Source: Streptomyces prunicolor NBRC 13075 (GTDB lineage: Bacteria > Actinomycetota > Actinomycetes > Streptomycetales > Streptomycetaceae). From it: a stretch of 64,000 nucleotides of DNA. The notes below the pieces were generated by a model that saw only the letters and a program-made list of their open reading frames with translations, searched no databases and had not been told where the DNA came from. This document shows, one piece after another, positions 51,217 to 58,013 of this stretch (positions are counted from its first letter, which is position 1; each line of letters starts with the position of its first letter). The DNA lies in contig NZ_BARF01000097.1 of assembly GCF_000367365.1 (NCBI RefSeq), positions 1-64,000 on the forward strand, read 5' to 3'. The position numbers and the translations under genes were made by a program.

Positions 51217-52295
51217 GCAACGAGGACGACCCCAAGCCCCCGAGCCGCAATGACCAGGTGGCGGCCCTGCGCCCCACCTACCAGGCCGACCTGGCCGACG
51301 GCCTCGACCGCTTCTTCGAGCCCCGCCGCGAGACCTGCCCCTGGTGCGACTCGCCCCGTCTGAAGACCCGGCTGCGCACGAAGGACCTGATCCAGCACAA
51401 GCCGGGCACCTTCGTCCTGGACCGCTGCGAGGACTGCCGGCACACCTTCCAGAACCCCCGACTGAGCCCGGCGGGGCTGGAGTTCTACTACCGGGACTTC
51501 TACGACGGCCTGGGCGAGAAGCAGTTGGGCAACACGTTCGCGGCCCGTACGAAGATGTACGAGCAGCGCGCGGAGTCACTGCTCCCGCACTCGCCAACTC
51601 CCAAGAACTGGCTGGACGTTGGGACCGGCCACGGTCACTTCTGCGAGTCGGCCCGCACGGTGTATCCCGACACCACCTTCGACGGCCTCGACTTCACGGA
51701 CGGCGCCGAACTCGCCGAGCAGGCGGGGCGGGTGGAGCGCGGCTATCGGGGCAGCTTCCCCGAGTTGGCCCCGGGACTGTCGGGCCACTACGACGTCGTC
51801 AGCATGTTCCACTACCTGGAGCACAGCACGGAGCCCGAGCGCGAACTGGCCGCCGCACACCAGGCCGTACGCCCCGGCGGCCACCTCCTGATCGAGGTCC
51901 CGGACCCCGACAGCCGCTACTCCCGCCTCCTCGGGCGCTGGTGGCTGCCGTGGCTCCAGCCGCAGCACCTGCACTTCATCCCGGTCGCGAACCTGCGCCG
52001 CCGCCTCACCGACCTGGGCTTCACGGTCGTAGCGGAACAGCACGCGGAGCCGCACGACCCGGTCGATCTCCTGGCCGGCACCTGGCTGGCCCTGGACACG
52101 GCCGCGCCCCGGGACAACCTGCCGTGGCTGCCGAAGCCGCCGTCAGGGCTGGCCCGTACGGGCCGCGCGGCGGTGCTGATCGCGGGGATTCCGGCGCTGC
52201 TCCTTGGAACGTTCCTGGACCGGTTCGTGGTGAAGCGGCTGTCGCATCGGCTGGGGGTGTCGAACGCCTACCGGCTGGTGGCGCGACGCGACTGA
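51213..52295 (+). CDS. Zinc-ribbon class I SAM methyltransferase with C-terminal membrane-like helix
   Basis: 360 aa from a GTG with GTGA overlap. Residues about 38-75 are a zinc ribbon (CPWCDSPRLKTRL; CEDCRHTF). The methyltransferase core shows WLDVGTGHGHFCESA, FDGLDFTDGAEL and the post-motif MFHYLEHSTEPERELAAAH. Near the C-terminus a hydrophobic stretch (AAVLIAGIPALLLGTFLDRFVV) could associate with the membrane. This resembles enzymes modifying lipid-linked or tethered sugars. Last gene of the operon; it could methylate the sugar or the acyl chain. Confidence 0.9.
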   Translation: MSNEDDPKPPSRNDQVAALRPTYQADLADGLDRFFEPRRETCPWCDSPRLKTRLRTKDLIQHKPGTFVLDRCEDCRHTFQNPRLSPAGLEFYYRDFYDGLGEKQLGNTFAARTKMYEQRAESLLPHSPTPKNWLDVGTGHGHFCESARTVYPDTTFDGLDFTDGAELAEQAGRVERGYRGSFPELAPGLSGHYDVVSMFHYLEHSTEPERELAAAHQAVRPGGHLLIEVPDPDSRYSRLLGRWWLPWLQPQHLHFIPVANLRRRLTDLGFTVVAEQHAEPHDPVDLLAGTWLALDTAAPRDNLPWLPKPPSGLARTGRAAVLIAGIPALLLGTFLDRFVVKRLSHRLGVSNAYRLVARRD

Positions 52296-52327
52296 GCCCG
52301 GTCAGGGACGGGACTGAGCCTGCCTGG

Positions 52328-52924
52328 TCAGGGGCGCGGTCCGTCCAGTTCCGCCAGCACGCGGGCGACCGCGTCCGCCGTGACACCGTCGGCGCGGTTG
52401 TCGAACACCAGCCGCCGCCCGTCCGCCCATTGGCACTCGTTGGTCTCGGCCGCCTTCCAGAACGTGTCCCAGTCGGCGAGCTTGGACCGGTCCCGGGCGC
52501 AGCCCCGGGCCCGGACGCGTTCGCGGGCGGTGTCCTTGTCGACCTGCACCTGGACGACGACCAACTCGACGTCGGACGGCCAGTTGTGACGGTATGTCAC
52601 TTCGGCGAGGTAGTCCGGCTGGGAGAAGTAGCGGCCGAACGGCGCGTCCAGGACGACCGGGCGGCCCACGCGCAGATTGTCGGCGGCCAGGTCGAGGATG
52701 GTCGCGTATTCGAGGTCCATCACCACGGACTGGTAGTACGGGTTGAGGTCCCGCTCGTTCCGGTCCGTGCCGGCGAGTTCGAGGAGCGCCTCGGTAAGGC
52801 GGGTGCAGGCGGTGTCCTTGTCGATGTACGCGGCGCCGCTCAGCTCGGCGATCAGCCGGGCCACGCCGGTCTTGCCCGACCCGGCGGGGCCGATCACGAC
52901 GTGGACGCGTGGGGCGGTGCTCAT
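52328..52924 (-). CDS. P-loop kinase-like ATP-binding protein
   Basis: 198 aa; the ATG at 52924 lies in an ATGA overlap with the MFS gene. Walker A GPAGSGKT, an Asp after strand 2 (AAYIDKDTACTRL), LDAPFGRYFS and a lid-like stretch RVRARGCARDRSKL. It resembles gluconokinase/AAA_33 small-molecule kinases. As the last gene of an operon with a sugar-acid carrier and an aldolase, it may phosphorylate a sugar acid; the substrate is not proven. Confidence 0.78.
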   Translation of the reverse strand: MSTAPRVHVVIGPAGSGKTGVARLIAELSGAAYIDKDTACTRLTEALLELAGTDRNERDLNPYYQSVVMDLEYATILDLAADNLRVGRPVVLDAPFGRYFSQPDYLAEVTYRHNWPSDVELVVVQVQVDKDTARERVRARGCARDRSKLADWDTFWKAAETNECQWADGRRLVFDNRADGVTADAVARVLAELDGPRP

Positions 52925-54216
52925 GCGCGGCGGTCCTTCACGAAGAAGAGGTACGACATTCCGCCGAGCAGCAGGAGCGCTCCGCCGACGAGGAAGACGT
53001 ACGTGTAGTTGTTGCCGGTCGCGTCCAGGATCGCACCGGTGACGATGGGGGCCATCGCGGCGCCGAGGAAGCCGCCGAAGTTTTGGATCGCTCCAAGCGA
53101 GGCCACCTGGTGCGACTCGGCGATGTCGGAGGCCAGCGTCCACAGGCAGCCCATCGGGACCTGGGCGGCGAAGTAGCCGAGGGAGAGCAGGGTGAGCGCG
53201 ACCGGCGTGCTGTGGACGTACGCCACGGGCAGGACCGCGGCTGCCGCCAGCACGGCACCGCCGACGATCGGGACCTTGCGGGAGACGACCGCGGAGTGTC
53301 CCCGGCGGATCAGCCGGCCGGAGAGCCAGCCGCCGAAGAGGACGCCGAGGATGCCGCAGAGGTAGGGCAGGGAGGACAGCCAGCCGGTCTCGGAGAGGCT
53401 GAGGCCGCGGGAGGTCTGGAGGTAGCTGGGCAGCCAGGTCAGGTAGACCCACACGGTGTAGAAGATGCCGAAGGCGCCGAGGATCATGAAGTAGGTGTTG
53501 CGCTGGCGGAACAGCGCTCCCCAACTGGCGGGCTTCGCCTGCTCGTTCGCGCGGGCCTCCGCCAACTCCTCGCCCCGGATGATCGCTTGCTCGCGCAGGG
53601 TGGGGTCCCGGTACACGCGCAGCCAGACCAGCATGACGAGGATGCCGAGCGCGCCCACGGCCACGAACATGCCGCGCCAACCGACCGTCAGGAGAAGGCC
53701 GGTGAGGATCGGCGGGGCGATGGCGTTGGCGATCTGCGAACCGGTGTTGACGATCGAGATCGGCAGCGCGCGCTCGTCCTTGTTGAACCAGCGCTCGTTG
53801 ACCTTGAGGCTCGCCGTGAAGAACGGGGACTCGGCCACCCCGAGGGCGACCCGGGCGGCGTAGAGGACGCCGAAGGAGTGTGCGGCGGCCGTGACCATCG
53901 TCATCAGGGACCAGAGCCCGGCGGCCCAGGCGTACATCCGCTTGGGGCCGAAGCGGTCGACAAGGTAGCCGGCGGGGAGGTTGGCGATGGCGTACGGCCA
54001 GGAGAAGGCGGCGAGCAGTACGCCCATCTCCGTCGCGTTGAGGCCGAATTCACCGGCGATGGTCGTGTTGGCGACGCTCAGCGTGGCGCGGTCGAGGTAG
54101 TTGACGACCCCGCCGATCACGAGGAGGGCGACCAGGACCCAGCGGATGCGGATCGAGGTCCGGCGGGCGGTGTCGCCCAGGTCGAGGGAGTCGGGGGTGA
54201 GGGACTGCTGAGCCAT
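52921..54216 (-). CDS. MFS transporter, ACS (sugar acid:H+ symporter) family
   Basis: 431 aa, twelve predicted helices. ACS-type landmarks: NYLDRATLSVANTTIAGEFGLNATEMGVLLAAFSWPYA in the first two helices, PAGYLVDRFGPKRMYAW (motif A), and RVALGVAESPFFTASLKVNERWF. Relatives carry hexuronates, galactonate, glucarate and related acids. This agrees with the upstream aldolase gene, from which it is separated by 111 bp without a clear terminator. Confidence 0.92.
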   Translation of the reverse strand: MAQQSLTPDSLDLGDTARRTSIRIRWVLVALLVIGGVVNYLDRATLSVANTTIAGEFGLNATEMGVLLAAFSWPYAIANLPAGYLVDRFGPKRMYAWAAGLWSLMTMVTAAAHSFGVLYAARVALGVAESPFFTASLKVNERWFNKDERALPISIVNTGSQIANAIAPPILTGLLLTVGWRGMFVAVGALGILVMLVWLRVYRDPTLREQAIIRGEELAEARANEQAKPASWGALFRQRNTYFMILGAFGIFYTVWVYLTWLPSYLQTSRGLSLSETGWLSSLPYLCGILGVLFGGWLSGRLIRRGHSAVVSRKVPIVGGAVLAAAAVLPVAYVHSTPVALTLLSLGYFAAQVPMGCLWTLASDIAESHQVASLGAIQNFGGFLGAAMAPIVTGAILDATGNNYTYVFLVGGALLLLGGMSYLFFVKDRRA

Positions 54217-54327
54217 GGTGAGCTCCTCTTTGAACCACCGTGCGGGTGCTGGGGAGTTGGGGACGGGTGGTGCGGGGGGATGCGGAGGGTGTGAGCGGTG
54301 CGGGAACTGCCTTGCGGGAGCCGGGAG

Positions 54328-54975
54328 TTACGCCCGCGCTCCCTCGATGGCCCGCAGCATCGTCGTGGCGGCGTCCGTGACATGGCGGTAATTGCCGTCC
54401 GCGCGGGCCGCCTTGGTGACGAAGCTGCCGACGCCGACCGCGACGACTCCGGCGTCGAACCATTCCTTGACGTTGTCGGCGGTGACGCCGCCCGCGGGCA
54501 TGAGCGGGGCCTGCGGGAGCGGGGCGCGGACCGTGCGGACGTAGGCCGGGCCGCCGAACTCGGCGGGGAAGAGCTTCACTATGTCGGCGCCGGCCTGCAT
54601 GGTGTCGACGATCTCGGTCGGCGTGAAGGCGCCGCTGACCGTGACGGCCTGGTAGCGGTTGGCGGTGGTCAGCATCGCCGGGTTGAGGTTGGGGCTGACC
54701 AGCAGACGGGCGCCGGCCGAGAGGCACTCGTACGCGGAGTGCTCGTCCAGGACCGTGCCGGCGCCGATGAGGATGCCGTCGTCGCCGTAGCGCTCGGAGA
54801 GCTTGTTGATGACGTCCAGCGCGCCGGGCACGGAGAGGGTGATCTCCAGGGCCCGGACGCCGCCCTCGATCGCCGCTTCCGAGACGGCGAGGGCTTCCTC
54901 GGCGCTCTCCAGGCGGACGATGAGCAGGGCGCCCGAGCCGGTGATTGATTCCAGGGCGTTAAACTTTGTTACCAT
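54328..54975 (-). CDS. KDPG/KDPGal-type aldolase (Eda/DgoA-like)
   Basis: 215 aa TIM barrel. Catalytic Glu44 in ALEITL and Schiff-base Lys134 in ADIVKLFPAE are present; GAGTVLDEHSA and LMPAGGVTADNVKEW are family signatures. After the Glu, the Arg of classical KDPG aldolase (EVTLR) is Ser48 here, so the natural substrate may be a different 2-keto-3-deoxy sugar acid, such as the galactonate form. Start ATG at 54975, directly beside CACACGTT repeats bound presumably by the DeoR protein. Confidence 0.9.
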   Translation of the reverse strand: MVTKFNALESITGSGALLIVRLESAEEALAVSEAAIEGGVRALEITLSVPGALDVINKLSERYGDDGILIGAGTVLDEHSAYECLSAGARLLVSPNLNPAMLTTANRYQAVTVSGAFTPTEIVDTMQAGADIVKLFPAEFGGPAYVRTVRAPLPQAPLMPAGGVTADNVKEWFDAGVVAVGVGSFVTKAARADGNYRHVTDAATTMLRAIEGARA

Positions 54976-54980
54976 GGGAG

Positions 54981-55030
54981 CACACGTTAGAACATGAATT
55001 CACACGTTGTCACGCCCCTTCTCACACGAA
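54981..55030. promoter_or_regulatory. CACACGWW direct repeats between aldolase and DeoR genes
   Basis: CACACGTT at 54981-54988 and 55001-55008, exactly 20 bp (two helical turns) apart, with CACACGAA at 55023-55030. They lie in the divergent promoter region and are the likely operators of the DeoR regulator. Confidence 0.6.
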
Positions 55031-55118
55031 GTTAGGCTGACCCCGGCGAACCGCCGCACCACCCACCGGTCCAGTCACCGGTGCACCCACCGCTCGACCC
55101 CGGCTTCGAGGAGACGCA

Positions 55119-55904
55119 TTGAGCAGGGCACCCCTGATCCCCGAGCAACGCCATCAGGAGCTGTTGCGGCTGCTGAGGGGCAGCGGGGTGCTGAGCATCC
55201 ACGACCTGACCGCGGCGCTGAACGTCTCGCACATGACCGTGCGCCGGGACATCACCGCGCTGGAGAAGAGCGGTCAGGTGGTCTCGGTGCAGGGCGGGGT
55301 ACGGCTCGCGGACTGGACCGGGCATGTGCCGCCCCGCGAGCGGGCCTCACGCGCGGCGCTGGAGATGCCCCGCAAGCAGGCCATCGCCCAGCGGGCCGCC
55401 GAGCTCGTCGAGGACGGCATGACGGTGTTCCTCGACGCGGGGACGACCTGTCAGTCGGTCGTGCCGTTCCTGGTCGGCCGCAAGGACCTCACCGTCGTCA
55501 CCAACGACTTCCACGCCGTCCTCGCCCTGTGCGAACTGCCGTCCGTGCAGACGGTCCACACCGGTGGCGAGGTCGATGTGTCGAGCGGTTCGAGCAGCGG
55601 GCCCCTGGCTGCCAGGACGGTCGGAGCGCTGAACCTCGACCTCGCCTTCCTCAGCGCCGGTTCCTGGGACCTGGCCCACGGCATCACGAGCTTCTCGATG
55701 GACAAGGTGCTGCTCAAGCAGGCGGTGATGGAGGCGGCCGGCTCGGTCGCGCTGCTCGCCGACAGCACGAAGTGGGGCACGGTGGAACGGTTCAACGTGA
55801 CGAAGCTGGACCGGCTCGACACCGTCGTGACCGACGACGGCCTGCCGTCCGCCGTGATCGACCGCATCGCGGAGGAGGGCCCGACGGTGCTCCGTACGGG
55901 CTGA
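55119..55904 (+). CDS. DeoR-family transcriptional regulator
   Basis: 261 aa from a TTG with GAGGAG upstream. The N-terminal winged helix (QRHQELLRLLRGSGVLSIHDLTAALNVSHMTVRRDITALE in parts) is followed by the DeoR sugar-phosphate sensor domain (VFLDAGTTCQSVVPFL; VVTNDFHAVLAL; HTGGEV; LLADSTKWG). It is divergent from the aldolase-carrier-kinase operon, which it probably represses until a sugar-phosphate intermediate appears. Confidence 0.92.
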   Translation: MSRAPLIPEQRHQELLRLLRGSGVLSIHDLTAALNVSHMTVRRDITALEKSGQVVSVQGGVRLADWTGHVPPRERASRAALEMPRKQAIAQRAAELVEDGMTVFLDAGTTCQSVVPFLVGRKDLTVVTNDFHAVLALCELPSVQTVHTGGEVDVSSGSSSGPLAARTVGALNLDLAFLSAGSWDLAHGITSFSMDKVLLKQAVMEAAGSVALLADSTKWGTVERFNVTKLDRLDTVVTDDGLPSAVIDRIAEEGPTVLRTG

Positions 55905-55937
55905 GTGAGTACTGGGTGAGTACTGGCCGAGTACCGG
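55905..55937 (+). repeat. Three tandem 11-bp repeats after the DeoR gene
   Basis: GTGAGTACTGG twice (55905-55915, 55916-55926), then CCGAGTACCGG (55927-55937). It immediately follows the DeoR stop codon. Each unit has a GTAC core, and the period is one helical turn. Confidence 0.7.
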
Positions 55938-55947
55938 CTAACCCCCA

Positions 55948-55976
55948 TTGAATGATGCATTCACCGCGTCTAGCAT
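55948..55976 (+). promoter_or_regulatory. Orphan promoter with overlapping palindrome
   Basis: TTGAAT (55948-55953), 17-bp spacer, TAGCAT (55971-55976). A perfect TGAATG-ATG-CATTCA palindrome (55949-55963) covers the -35, and ATCAC-TCG-GTGAT (55975-55987) covers the expected start. No gene on the plus strand follows. Confidence 0.5.
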
Positions 55977-55982
55977 CACTCG

Positions 55983-56076
55983 GTGATTCCAGCAATTCCC
56001 GTCTGACTCTCGCGAGGTACAGCGCGCGTGACGACGAGCGGCCGCGGCCCGGTTCCGGGGGCTCCGGCCGCTCGTC
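55983..56076 (+). ncRNA. Possible small RNA between orphan promoter and hairpin
   Basis: A promoter-like sequence (55948-55976) is followed about 60 bp later by a strong hairpin (56033-56076) with no credible ORF between. A transcript of about 95 nt is predicted. Evidence is purely positional. Confidence 0.3.
56033..56076. terminator. Terminator hairpin, 12-bp stem
   Basis: GACGAGCGGCCG (56033-56044) pairs perfectly with CGGCCGCTCGTC (56065-56076) around a 20-nt loop. It lies between the convergent DeoR and SIS genes. Two 14-bp tandem units (56083-56096 and 56097-56110; GCACCTCTACGAC) follow, up to the SIS stop codon. Confidence 0.8.
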
Positions 56077-56112
56077 TCCACTGCACCTCTACGACGGCAC
56101 CTCTACGACAAC

Positions 56113-56877
56113 TCAGCTCGCGGTACGGCGAATTCGCCCCTCGTACCGCTTCTCCAGCTCCAGGTTGCCCTCGAAGCCGCCGGGCACATTGGCCGAGACG
56201 TACACCGGCGGGCGCTCCCCCGAGGCGAGCAACTGCGCCGCCGCCTCCGCGACCGAGAGCTGCACGAGCATCGCGCCGGTGAGCGTGGACAGGGCGCAAA
56301 CGGCACCGCCCGCGGGGAGTTCGAGGAGTGCGTCGCCGCGCGGGGCCGCGTTGTCGAGGACGACGTCGGCGAGGTCGACGAGTTTCTTGCCGCTCGGGTG
56401 ACCGGCCGGAACGGCGCGGGTGTGGGCGAGCGAGGTGATGGCCAGAAGCCGGTGCCCGCGCTCCTTCACGCGCAGGGCCATCTCCACGATCACCTTGTTC
56501 ACACCGGAGTTGGAGATGATGACGAAGAGATCCTCGGGGCGGGGCGCCGCGAGGTCGTAGAGGCGCTCGGCGACCCCGGCCTGCCGCTCAAGGAGCGGGT
56601 CGTCGAGGACGCTCGGGGCGTCACCGCCGTAGAGGACGAGGTCGGCGATGCTCAGGCGGTTGGTGGGCACCAAACCCCCGGCTCTGCCCGCGAGTTCGAG
56701 GACCATGGCCTGGGAGTGGCCGGTGCCGAAGGCCTGGATGACGCCGTCCGTGCGGACGCAGTCCGCGATCAGTTCGGCGGCTCTCGACACGGTGTCCCGG
56801 CTGGACTCGGTGATGTGCTGGAGGACGGCCAGGCTCTCGCGCGCGAAGGTCTCGGCGCTTACGGACTCGGCGGACAC
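56113..56877 (-). CDS. SIS-domain sugar-phosphate-binding protein (UPF0309-like)
   Basis: 254 aa. A single SIS domain: IQAFGTGHSQAMVLELAGRAGG, VIISNSGVNKVIVEMALRVKERG and LAITSLAHTRAV. SIS folds bind or isomerise phosphosugars; this group has no settled reaction that I know of. It is divergent from the RpiR/MurR regulator across a 118-bp gap that contains a 16-bp palindrome shared with two other promoters in the window. Confidence 0.88.
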   Translation of the reverse strand: MSAESVSAETFARESLAVLQHITESSRDTVSRAAELIADCVRTDGVIQAFGTGHSQAMVLELAGRAGGLVPTNRLSIADLVLYGGDAPSVLDDPLLERQAGVAERLYDLAAPRPEDLFVIISNSGVNKVIVEMALRVKERGHRLLAITSLAHTRAVPAGHPSGKKLVDLADVVLDNAAPRGDALLELPAGGAVCALSTLTGAMLVQLSVAEAAAQLLASGERPPVYVSANVPGGFEGNLELEKRYEGRIRRTAS

Positions 56878-56892
56878 GCGATTCTCCCCACC

Positions 56893-56908
56893 GGTGGATC
56901 AAACCACC
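56893..56908. promoter_or_regulatory. RpiR-regulon palindrome, site 1
   Basis: GGTGGATCAAACCACC; read on the minus strand as GGTGGTTTGATCCACC it aligns with sites at 57950 and 62959. It lies between the divergent SIS and RpiR genes. Confidence 0.6.
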
Positions 56909-56995
56909 TATTCCTTCTAGATCAATGAATCAATAAATCACATGCGGTCCTGGTATTCAATCGATGGCCTCTGGGGTGGCTGATACCTTCTCCAC

Positions 56996-57880
56996 ATGCC
57001 CCCGACAGACGTCACCACCCTGATCCGCACCGAGCTGCCCCGGCTGGCCGGCTCACTGCGGAAGGTCGGCGAGCTGATCCTGGAGGATCCGGCCGCCGTC
57101 ACCCACTGCTCGGCCGCCGAGTTGGGCCGCCGCACCGGCACTTCACAGGCCACGGTGACCCGGTTCTGCCGGGCGGTCGGTCTCGACTCGTACCAGCATC
57201 TGCTGATCGAGCTGGCCCAGGAGCGCGGTCGCGGCGAGGTCTCCGACTGGGGCACCGCCGAGATCGGCCCGGACATCTCCCCGGACGACGATCTCGAACG
57301 GGTCGTGCAGGTCGTGGGCAGCGCGGACCTCCGCGCGGTGCAGCAGACCATCGACCGGATCGACCTCGACGCGGTGGAGCGCGCGGCCACGGCCGCCGCC
57401 CGCGCCCGGCGGATCGACGTCTACGGCATCGGCGGCAGCGGGGCGGTCGCCCAGGAGACCGAGACCCGGCTGTTCCGCATCGGCTGCGCGGTGCGCGGCT
57501 GGACCGAGGTGCACGCCGCCACCACCTCCGCCGCCCTGCTCACCCCGGCGGACGTGGCCATCGGCATCTCCCACTCCGGCTCGACCCGCGAGACCATCGA
57601 GCCCTTCGAACTCGCCAAGGAGCGCGGCGCGACCACGATCGCCCTGACCTCCGACCCGCGGTCCGCGCTCGCCCGCACCGCCGACATCCGGCTGATCTCC
57701 TCGTCCTCGGCGACGAGTTTCCCCACCGGCATCATCGGCGCCCGCCACTCCGTCCTGGTCCTCATCGACTGCCTCTACGTCCGCATCGCGCAGCTCTCCT
57801 ACCAGCGCGCGAGCGCCTCCCTGGCCCTCACCGACCACATCGCCGGGGAGCACACGGTGAAGTCCCGCCGGGGCCGGTGA
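56996..57880 (+). CDS. RpiR/MurR-family transcriptional regulator
   Basis: 294 aa. The N-terminal HTH_6 domain (CSAAELGRRTGTSQATVTRFCRAVGL) and a C-terminal SIS sensor domain (DVYGIGGSGAVAQETETRLFRIG; GISHSGSTRETIEPFELAKERGA). Proteins of this type usually repress phosphosugar catabolism genes and respond to the phosphosugar bound in the SIS domain. The neighbourhood (SIS protein, GH38 mannosidase, sugar importer) suggests control of mannoside use. Confidence 0.93.
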   Translation: MPPTDVTTLIRTELPRLAGSLRKVGELILEDPAAVTHCSAAELGRRTGTSQATVTRFCRAVGLDSYQHLLIELAQERGRGEVSDWGTAEIGPDISPDDDLERVVQVVGSADLRAVQQTIDRIDLDAVERAATAAARARRIDVYGIGGSGAVAQETETRLFRIGCAVRGWTEVHAATTSAALLTPADVAIGISHSGSTRETIEPFELAKERGATTIALTSDPRSALARTADIRLISSSSATSFPTGIIGARHSVLVLIDCLYVRIAQLSYQRASASLALTDHIAGEHTVKSRRGR

Positions 57881-57949
57881 TCCCAGCCGAGACCCGGCCG
57901 TGATCTCGGCCGAGTCTGCATGGATGAACCACCGAAGTTACGCGGAGAT

Positions 57950-57965
57950 GGTTGTTTGAATCATC
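57950..57965 (+). promoter_or_regulatory. RpiR-regulon palindrome, site 2
   Basis: GGTTGTTTGAATCATC, 48 bp upstream of the GH38 start. It matches site 1 (minus strand) at 12 of 16 bases. Confidence 0.55.
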
Positions 57966-58013
57966 TTCGCGGTGTCAGGATGGGCGCTCCGCCGAGCCTC
58001 TGGTAGGAGACCC

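Noticed and set aside
55952..56401. Plus-strand ORF over the 3' end of the SIS gene
   Set aside because: Ser/Arg-rich translation without motifs, on the complementary strand of a clear SIS coding sequence.
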